A stretch of DNA of 9,250 nucleotides, from contig JBLINY010000157.1 in assembly GCA_047638695.1 (NCBI GenBank), positions 1 through 9,250 of the forward strand, read 5' to 3'. Below the pieces are notes generated by a model. That model had not been told where the DNA came from, made no database searches, and was given only the letters and a program-made list of their open reading frames with translations. This DNA is from JAHECQ01 sp047638695. GTDB lineage: Bacteria; Actinomycetota; Acidimicrobiia; Acidimicrobiales; SZUA-35. Positions 4,921 through 9,250 of this stretch are shown here, one piece after another (within the stretch, counting starts at the first letter, position 1; every line of letters starts with the position of its first letter). A program made the position numbers and the translations under genes.

Positions 4921-6111
4921 ATGTCTGAACCCCTTCGACCGAAGAACGAGGATCCACGTGATTTCCTCGCCACCGACGGCCTCCTGGCCGAAGACGAGAT
5001 CATGTTGCGCGACACCGTTCGTCGTTATGTGAACGAGAAGATCAAGCCTGAGGTGGGCGAATGGTTCGACGCCGGCACCTTTCCCCACAAAGAGGTGGCG
5101 AAGGCCGTTGGCGACATGGGCCTCCTGGGGATGCACCTAACGGGATACGGCTGCGCCGGCTCGTCGGCGATGATGTACGGGCTGGCCTGTATGGAGCTGG
5201 AAGCAGGCGATTCTGGTCTGCGTAGTTTCGTGTCCGTTCAAGGGTCGCTGGCCATGTTCCCGATCTGGGCTTATGGCTCAGAGGAACAAAAGGAAGAGTG
5301 GTTGCCGCGAATGGCAGCCGGCGAGGCCATCGGCTGTTTCGGTCTCACCGAGCCCGACTCGGGTTCCGACCCGTCGTCAATGCGCACGAACGCCAAGCAA
5401 GAGCCGAGCGGCGATTGGGTGCTGAATGGCACCAAGATGTGGATCACCAATGGTTCCATCGCCGACGTCGCCGTTGTATGGGCCAAGACCGATCAGGGCA
5501 TGCGGGGGTTCGTTGTCCCCACCGACACCTCTGGCTTCTCAGCCCCGAAGATCGAACGCAAGGTCTCGCTGCGGGCATCGGTGACGTCGGAGTTGATTAT
5601 GGAAGACGTCCGGCTTCCTGCTGCGGCAGTTCTCCCAGGTGTCGCCTCGATGCGTGGTCCGCTCTCGTGCCTCAACGAAGCTCGCTTCGGTATCTCCTTC
5701 GGCGCCGTCGGTGCCGCCCGCGATTGTTACGAGACGGCTCTCGACTACGCCGGCGAACGCGAACAGTTTGGCGGCCCGATCAGCCGTTTCCAGCTGACGC
5801 AACAGCGGCTGGTCGATCTGATGATTCAGGTGCAACGGGGCACCTTGGTCGCCTACCACCTTGGTCGCCTAAAGGACGCCGGCACGCTGGGTCCGGCCCA
5901 GGTGAGCTTTGGCAAGAAGGACAATGTGGCCATGAGCTTGCGGGTCGCACGCGAGGCCCGTGCCCTGCTCGGCGCCAACGGCATCACGACCGAGTACCCG
6001 GTAATCCGCCACATGAACAACCTCGAGTCGGTGTACACCTACGAAGGCACCAACGAAATCCACACGCTGATGATGGGTCAAGCCATTACCGGCCACAGCG
6101 CGTTCTCGTAG
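4921..6111 (+). CDS. gcdH: Glutaryl-CoA dehydrogenase
   Basis: A 396-residue flavin enzyme of the acyl-CoA dehydrogenase family. In this family GcdH oxidises and decarboxylates glutaryl-CoA to crotonyl-CoA in lysine, hydroxylysine and tryptophan breakdown, passing electrons to electron transfer flavoprotein. Diagnostic blocks nearly match human GCDH: GYGCAGSSAMMYGL (75-88), DSGLRSFVSVQGSL (97-110), YGSEEQ, GCFGLTEPDSGSDPSSM (138-154), WITNGSIADVAVVWAK, SLRASVT, LNEARFGISFGAVGAA, LGRLKDA and TYEGTNEIHTLMMGQAITG. Arg101 corresponds to the arginine that holds the substrate gamma-carboxylate, and Glu375 to the catalytic base. The usual Arg in GRAITG is Gln here (GQAITG). ATG 4921 gives the expected short N-terminus. 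yceH follows after 16 bp. The crotonyl-CoA product could feed a hydratase such as a crotonase, though the neighbouring crotonase has an altered active site. Confidence 0.96.
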   Translation: MSEPLRPKNEDPRDFLATDGLLAEDEIMLRDTVRRYVNEKIKPEVGEWFDAGTFPHKEVAKAVGDMGLLGMHLTGYGCAGSSAMMYGLACMELEAGDSGLRSFVSVQGSLAMFPIWAYGSEEQKEEWLPRMAAGEAIGCFGLTEPDSGSDPSSMRTNAKQEPSGDWVLNGTKMWITNGSIADVAVVWAKTDQGMRGFVVPTDTSGFSAPKIERKVSLRASVTSELIMEDVRLPAAAVLPGVASMRGPLSCLNEARFGISFGAVGAARDCYETALDYAGEREQFGGPISRFQLTQQRLVDLMIQVQRGTLVAYHLGRLKDAGTLGPAQVSFGKKDNVAMSLRVAREARALLGANGITTEYPVIRHMNNLESVYTYEGTNEIHTLMMGQAITGHSAFS

Positions 6112-6127
6112 GGTCGAACCCCTAACG

Positions 6128-6823
6128 ATGGATCTCTCGGCTGAGGAAGTGCGCGTGCTGGGGTGCTTGGTCGAGAAGTCGGCCACCACCCCAGACAACT
6201 ATCCGTTGTCGACCAACGCGCTCACCAACGGGTGCAATCAGAAGACCAGCCGAGAGCCCGTTGTTAGCTACACCGATCGCACGGTCTCCGAGACCATGCT
6301 TCTGGTTCGTGCCTCCGGCTTGGCCCGCACGGTTACCGGTAGTGGCCGTGTTGAAAAACATCGCCACACGTTGGACGAAGCCTGGGGCCTCACCGGTCGC
6401 GAACTCGCGGTGATGGCGATCATGATGTTGCGGGGTCCGCAGTCGGCGGGCGAGCTCAAGACTCGCACGGAACGCTACGTCGACTTTGGTGACCTGCACG
6501 AGATCGAAACGGTGTTGGGTGCCCTGGCCGACCGGGACGAGCCAATGGTTCGCAACGTGGGTCGTGGATCGGGCCAGAGCCAGGATCGCTGGACGCATCT
6601 TCTCGGTGGCGACGCTCCCATGACACCGGCGATGACGACACCGGAGATGATGACACCGGCAGCCGTCCCAACGGCAGCGGTCTCGGCCCCAGTCGTTTCA
6701 GCGGCTGCTACACCGGCTGCTCCCACCACCCCGGCTGCTTCGCATTCGGTCAGCGATCTCGAATTTCGCGTCGCCGATCTCGAGCAACGCTTAGCGAACA
6801 TCGAACGAGAACTCGGCCTCTAA
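6128..6823 (+). CDS. YceH family (DUF480/UPF0502) protein
   Basis: A 231-residue protein closely resembling E. coli YceH over residues 1-162. Shared blocks are EEVRVLGCLVEKSATTPDNYPLS (6-28), CNQKTSREPV (36-45), RTVTGSGRVEKHRH (67-80) and MLRGPQSAGELKTRTERY (100-117). The known fold consists of two winged-helix domains, which suggests nucleic-acid binding, but the role is unknown. Residues 163-205 form an Ala/Pro/Thr-rich linker with short repeats (MTPAMTTPEMMTP). The last ~24 residues (VSDLEFRVADLEQRLANIERELGL) are a probable coiled coil, a feature also found at the end of E. coli YceH. No ribosome site or -10 box is evident, and gcdH ends 16 bp upstream, so translation probably depends on the gcdH transcript. 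The stop overlaps the convergent gene by 4 bp. Confidence 0.93.
   Translation: MDLSAEEVRVLGCLVEKSATTPDNYPLSTNALTNGCNQKTSREPVVSYTDRTVSETMLLVRASGLARTVTGSGRVEKHRHTLDEAWGLTGRELAVMAIMMLRGPQSAGELKTRTERYVDFGDLHEIETVLGALADRDEPMVRNVGRGSGQSQDRWTHLLGGDAPMTPAMTTPEMMTPAAVPTAAVSAPVVSAAATPAAPTTPAASHSVSDLEFRVADLEQRLANIERELGL
6632..6661 (+). repeat. Short imperfect repeat in the YceH linker
   Basis: Units related to ATGAYGACACCGGNG recur from about 6620 to 6661 and code for MTPAMTTPEMMTPA in the linker between the winged-helix domains and the coiled coil. Low-complexity coding repeat; probably gained by slippage and tolerated in a flexible linker. Confidence 0.6.
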
Positions 6824-7212
6824 TCCTTCGGAGTGGAAAGGCGGCTGGCGGCCAGCGAGCCGACGGCGCCGCCGACGATGACGAAGGCAACCATGATGCC
6901 CATGCCGGCCATGATCACCAGCGTGGCTGTTCCATTCGAGGGCCGGAACAACACGACGATCCCCGGGATGATCGAGCCGAACGCTCCAACCAGCATCCAG
7001 ATGCCGCCGGTCCGGTGGGCCACATCCCAGGCCTCATCGGACGCAAGTGTCTGAGGGGTGCGAATGCCCGCACCGCGGTTACGAGCGAGAGAACCTCGAA
7101 GGCCCTGGATGGCAACGGCCGCTACAAGGAGTCCGCCTGCGATGAGCAATGGTCCAAGTAAGAATGCGACGAGTAGCGGTGCGGTCTCTGTCGATGCCCC
7201 GAGTGTTCGCAT
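6820..7212 (-). CDS. SdpI family membrane protein
   Basis: A 130-residue integral membrane protein with three likely transmembrane helices (about 11-36, 70-90 and 96-120). Between helices 1 and 2 lies the loop RNRGAGIRTPQTLASDEAWDVAHR (44-67), whose RN-x-x-x-GIRTP...SDEAW pattern is the hallmark of SdpI-type proteins. The Bacillus SdpI is an immunity protein against the SdpC toxin. Actinobacterial relatives like this one are widespread without any toxin gene, so an immunity role should not be assumed. The ATG at 7212 lies 4 nt after the stop of the upstream acyl-CoA dehydrogenase gene, so the two are almost certainly cotranscribed. Its TAG overlaps the TAA of the convergent YceH gene by 4 bp. 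Confidence 0.85.
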   Translation of the reverse strand: MRTLGASTETAPLLVAFLLGPLLIAGGLLVAAVAIQGLRGSLARNRGAGIRTPQTLASDEAWDVAHRTGGIWMLVGAFGSIIPGIVVLFRPSNGTATLVIMAGMGIMVAFVIVGGAVGSLAASRLSTPKD

Positions 7213-7216
7213 TCGG

Positions 7217-8368
7217 TTAGAAGCCGAGCGACCGACCGACGATCTCTTTCATGATTTCGTTGGTACCGCCGTAGATCTTCTGCACGCGAGCATCGCGCCA
7301 GGCACGGGCAATCGGATACTCCTCCATGTAGCCATAGCCGCCGTGGAGTTGGAGGCACGTGTCGGCCACTCGGTTCTGGAGATCGGTGCACCACCACTTG
7401 GCTTCCGCCGCGTCGTCGGCGGTGAGTTCACCCTCGAGGTACGCCTCGACCTGACGGTCGATGAACACTCGAGCGATGTCGAGCTCGGTCTTCATCTCGG
7501 CCAGCTTGAATTTCGAGTTCTGGAACGAACCAATCGGTTGGCCGAAGGCCTCGCGGTCTTTGCAGTAGGTCACAGTCCAGTCGAAGGCGGCCTGGGCGTG
7601 GGCCACGGCACCCGCCGACAGCGACAGGCGTTCGCGCGGCAGGTTGTTCACCAGCATGAAGAAGCCCTCGCCCTCGTTGCCAAGCAGGTTGGCAGCAGGG
7701 ACCCGGACGTCTTCGAAGATCAGCTCAGCGGTGTCTTGGGCATGCATGCCGATCTTGTCGAGGTTGCGGCCACGGGAGAACCCCTCCATGCCCTCCTCGA
7801 CGATGAGCAAGCTCATCCCGCGGTGGGCCTGGGTTGGATCGGTTTTGGCGGCGACGACGACGAGGGAAGAGTTGATGCCGTTGGTGATGAACGTCTTCGA
7901 GCCGTTAAGAAGGTAGGTGTCGCCGTCTTTGATGGCGGTGGAACGCACACCGGCGAGATCAGATCCGGTGCCCGGTTCGGTCATGGCAATGGCTGTCATC
8001 AGTTCGCCCGACGCGATCCCGGGCAGCCAGCGGCCTTTCTGCTCGTCGTTGGTGTAATCGGTGAAATAGGGCAGACAGATGTCGTTGTGCAGGGTGATGC
8101 ACATGCCCGATGCCATCACGCCGGCGGCCTGTATCTCTTCGTTGATGATGCAGTTGAAACGAAAGTCGTCAATGCCGCCACCACCAAGCTCGGTTGGTAT
8201 CTCCATGCCGAGGAACCCGTTCTCGCCAGCTGTGCGGAACATGGCCGTGTCGACTATGCCGGCGGCTTCCCACTCGTCTGCGCGTGGAACGATCTCCTTC
8301 TCAACGAAGGATCGGAAACTCTGGCGAAAGAGGTCGTGTTCGTCGGAGAAGAGCGTTCGCTTCAGCAT
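7217..8368 (-). CDS. Acyl-CoA dehydrogenase, long-chain (LCAD/FadE) type
   Basis: A 383-residue FAD-dependent acyl-CoA dehydrogenase, the first step of beta-oxidation. Landmarks are FLGMEIPTELGGGG (52-65), AMTEPGTGSDLAGVRSTA (128-145, flavin-binding), LNGSKTFITNG (154-164), DKIGMHAQDTAEL (204-216) and QLHGGYGYMEEYPIARAWRDARVQKIYGGTNEIMKE (340-375). The position of the usual C-terminal catalytic Glu (YEGT) is Gly (YGGTNEIMKE), as in long-chain acyl-CoA and isovaleryl-CoA dehydrogenases. The alternative base of those enzymes is present as Glu246 in NLPRERL, matching the QERL glutamate of human LCAD. The enzyme should therefore be active. Start ATG 8368 (MLKRTLFSDEHD) fits the family; the frame stays open upstream but without homology. 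First gene of a two-gene unit with the SdpI-family gene. Exact chain-length preference cannot be told. Confidence 0.94.
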   Translation of the reverse strand: MLKRTLFSDEHDLFRQSFRSFVEKEIVPRADEWEAAGIVDTAMFRTAGENGFLGMEIPTELGGGGIDDFRFNCIINEEIQAAGVMASGMCITLHNDICLPYFTDYTNDEQKGRWLPGIASGELMTAIAMTEPGTGSDLAGVRSTAIKDGDTYLLNGSKTFITNGINSSLVVVAAKTDPTQAHRGMSLLIVEEGMEGFSRGRNLDKIGMHAQDTAELIFEDVRVPAANLLGNEGEGFFMLVNNLPRERLSLSAGAVAHAQAAFDWTVTYCKDREAFGQPIGSFQNSKFKLAEMKTELDIARVFIDRQVEAYLEGELTADDAAEAKWWCTDLQNRVADTCLQLHGGYGYMEEYPIARAWRDARVQKIYGGTNEIMKEIVGRSLGF

Positions 8369-8376
8369 GTTCTTGA

Positions 8377-8382
8377 ACGGTA
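8377..8382 (-). promoter_or_regulatory. Candidate -10 box (TACCGT) of the acyl-CoA dehydrogenase gene
   Basis: The minus strand reads TACCGT, then 8 nt (TCAAGAAC), then ATG 8368. A second TANNNT (TACGGT) lies 14 bp further upstream, so the exact start of transcription is ambiguous. No Shine-Dalgarno sequence is present. Confidence 0.4.
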
Positions 8383-8447
8383 GCGACCGTACGCGCCGAC
8401 GTCTTGCTCCGATTGCCTGCTTATCTGAAGCGAATACACCCCATGAC

Positions 8448-8460
8448 CCGCTAGTAGCGG
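8448..8460. promoter_or_regulatory. Perfect palindrome CCGCTA-G-TAGCGG, possible operator
   Basis: A perfect 6-1-6 inverted repeat in the 117-bp spacer between the divergent acyl-CoA dehydrogenase and thiamine pyrophosphokinase genes. It covers the -35 position relative to the -10 candidate of the thiamine gene (17 bp between 8453 and 8471). It could be a repressor site or simply a chance palindrome. Confidence 0.35.
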
Positions 8461-8470
8461 AGCTGACCCC

Positions 8471-8476
8471 TACGCT
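8471..8476 (+). promoter_or_regulatory. Candidate -10 box (TACGCT) of the thiamine pyrophosphokinase gene
   Basis: TACGCT matches TANNNT and precedes ATG 8486 by 9 nt, giving a leader of zero to a few bases. No thiamine (TPP) riboswitch is visible in the short spacer. Confidence 0.4.
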
Positions 8477-8485
8477 TTGTCCGTC

Positions 8486-9130
8486 ATGCCAGGAACCGTC
8501 CTTGTGTTCAGCGGCGGCGTTCCGCTGACCAGCAGCCAGCAATCGGCGCTGCCTGCTGCCGATGTGGTCATCGCTGCAGATTCCGGGATCGACCGAGCGA
8601 CCGAGGTGGGTCGTCGGGTTGACCTTGCTGTCGGTGACTTCGATTCGGTCTCGACCGAAGGCCTGGCTTTGGCCGAGCGCGGCGGTGCCACGATTCGCCG
8701 CCACGCTGCTGTGAAGAACGAGACCGATCTGGAGTTGGCGCTAATCGAAGCAATCGCGACCCGACCTGATCGCATTATGGTCGTCGCGCTCGACGGTGGG
8801 CGCAGCGATCACTATCTGGCCGGCATCGCTCTGCTGGCCGATCGACGCTTTGCCTCCACCAGGATGCAGGCCCAGATCGGCCAGTCGTTGGTGCACGTCG
8901 TCCACACGGAGGCGACCCTCGAGGGCGCCGAAGGCGATCTTGTCAGCTTGCTGCCGGTCGGTGGAGACGCCGAGGGAGTCACAACCAGTGGCTTGAAATA
9001 CCCACTAAGCGGCGAGACTCTGTGGTCGTCCTCACCGAGAGGAATGAGCAACTTGCTGGTTTCGTCCACGGCCAATGTGTCGATCACGGGCGGTGTGCTG
9101 TTCGCGTTCCAACCCGGGGCTCTCGGATGA
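8486..9130 (+). CDS. Thiamine pyrophosphokinase (thiamine diphosphokinase)
   Basis: A 214-residue enzyme of normal length. The family transfers pyrophosphate from ATP to thiamine to make thiamine diphosphate, the cofactor of pyruvate and 2-oxoglutarate dehydrogenases. Motifs in order: ADSGID (31-36), VGDFDSV (49-55, metal and nucleotide binding), KNETDLELAL (77-86), LDGGRSDHYLAGI (102-114), then in the C-terminal thiamine-binding beta domain SGLKYPLSGETL (168-179) and RGMSNL (185-190). The family usually has Asp where Asn78 stands (K-D-x-T-D), a mild deviation; the second Asp81 is kept. ATG 8486 is preferred to TTG 8477, since the TTG adds only three residues and abuts the -10 box. Its TGA is embedded in a duplicated 15-bp unit leading to the next gene, so coupling with the downstream gene is likely. 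Confidence 0.93.
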   Translation: MPGTVLVFSGGVPLTSSQQSALPAADVVIAADSGIDRATEVGRRVDLAVGDFDSVSTEGLALAERGGATIRRHAAVKNETDLELALIEAIATRPDRIMVVALDGGRSDHYLAGIALLADRRFASTRMQAQIGQSLVHVVHTEATLEGAEGDLVSLLPVGGDAEGVTTSGLKYPLSGETLWSSSPRGMSNLLVSSTANVSITGGVLFAFQPGALG

Positions 9131-9153
9131 GGCAACGGCGGATGAGGCAACTG
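9124..9153 (+). repeat. 15-bp tandem duplication across the gene junction
   Basis: CGGATGAGGCAACGG (9124-9138) is repeated as CGGATGAGGCAACTG (9139-9153) with one mismatch. Each copy carries ATGA and a GAGG. The first ATGA contains the stop codon of the thiamine gene. The second GAGG lies 8 nt before the ATG at 9156 and could serve as its ribosome binding site. Confidence 0.8.
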
Positions 9154-9159
9154 GCATGA
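9127..9159 (+). CDS. Possible 10-codon coupling ORF between two genes
   Basis: ATG 9127 overlaps the thiamine gene stop (ATGA) and opens MRQRRMRQLA, ending at TGA 9157-9159, which itself overlaps the ATG of the next gene (ATGA). A ribosome could thus pass from stop to start twice. The second ATG (9142) is in the same frame and has its own GAGG 9 nt upstream. It may be only a by-product of the 15-bp duplication; no evidence of a functional peptide. Confidence 0.2.
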   Translation: MRQRRMRQLA

Positions 9160-9250
9160 GCCGCCCCCGCCGAACCTGGCCTCAACGATTGCTGCTCAGC
9201 TTCAACGTCCTGGCCATGCTGTCGGCTCTTGCCTTGGCCTGGCTTTTAAA
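9156..9250 (+). CDS. LytR-CpsA-Psr (LCP)-like membrane protein, N-terminal fragment (partial)
   Basis: Only the first 31 codons are inside the window: a basic stretch MSRPRRTWPQR followed by the hydrophobic segment LLLSFNVLAMLSALALAWLL, a signal anchor. The RxTWPQRLLLSFNVL pattern resembles the N-termini of actinobacterial LCP-family proteins, which attach glycopolymers to peptidoglycan outside the membrane. The catalytic domain is not in view, so this rests on the leader alone. GAGG at 9144-9147 is 8 nt upstream, a good ribosome site, and the gene sits 25 bp behind the thiamine gene. Confidence 0.5.
   Translation, partial: MSRPRRTWPQRLLLSFNVLAMLSALALAWLL

Noticed and set aside
5298..6125. 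275-codon plus-strand frame overlapping gcdH
   Set aside because: Out-of-frame shadow of gcdH, Arg-rich without any domain, while the gcdH frame matches the family end to end.
6820..7212. SdpI-family gene as immunity protein of a toxin system
   Set aside because: No sdpC-like toxin or export gene is nearby; it sits behind an acyl-CoA dehydrogenase, and such proteins are widespread without toxins.
7058..8383. 441-codon plus-strand frame opposite the acyl-CoA dehydrogenase
   Set aside because: It is the antisense of a clearly recognisable LCAD-type gene, has no motif of its own, and is a common by-product of high-GC codon use.
8369..8485. TPP riboswitch before the thiamine pyrophosphokinase gene
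   Set aside because: The spacer lacks a recognisable THI-element core (no CUGAGA-type motif), and the predicted transcription start leaves almost no leader.

Overview
The window looks like a chromosomal segment of a high-GC actinobacterium. The gene set suggests a member of Acidimicrobiia, such as an Ilumatobacter relative. This rests on an F420-dependent luciferase-like oxidoreductase, a SdpI-family membrane protein, the start of a LytR-CpsA-Psr-type protein, several acyl-CoA catabolism genes, and short TANNNT boxes placed directly in front of start codons. The lineage is inferred from gene content; there is no rRNA or phylogenetic marker here. I see no integrase, transposase, phage gene, CRISPR array or toxin-antitoxin pair.

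Layout. 1-544 (-): N-terminal 181 residues of an F420-dependent LLM-class oxidoreductase, running off the left edge. 630-1259 (-): tandem EthD-domain protein. 1260-1580: a non-coding stretch with a cluster of structured palindromic repeats and tRNA-Val(CAC) on the minus strand. 1659-3158 (+): secreted lipoprotein with duplicated beta-rich segments and a DUF6174-like C-terminus. 3247-3531 (+): small protein with a C-terminal CxxC...CxxC zinc-ribbon-like motif. 3580-4464 (-): crotonase-family protein with a repeat-encoded acidic N-terminus, divergent from the next gene with only 8 bp between the start codons. 4473-4895 (+): HIT protein. 4921-6111 (+): glutaryl-CoA dehydrogenase. 6128-6823 (+): YceH/DUF480 protein. 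6820-7212 (-) and 7217-8368 (-): SdpI-family membrane protein and LCAD-type acyl-CoA dehydrogenase, two genes in one transcription unit. 8486-9130 (+): thiamine pyrophosphokinase, followed by the start of an LCP-like membrane protein at 9156.

Functionally, the middle of the window is acyl-CoA and amino-acid catabolism (crotonase, GcdH, LCAD-like FadE), mixed with housekeeping genes (tRNA-Val, thiamine diphosphate synthesis, cell-wall assembly). It is not a dedicated accessory island, and I did not find a convincing new multi-gene system. The parts worth a second look are small-scale: (a) three adjacent hairpin units sharing one fold (stem, tandem G.A mismatches, two GC pairs, small loop) beside the tRNA; (b) TANNNT boxes 5-9 nt before six start codons, consistent with leaderless transcription; (c) many short tandem duplications of about 13-19 bp, one of which codes for a protein tail and another duplicates a stop/start junction.
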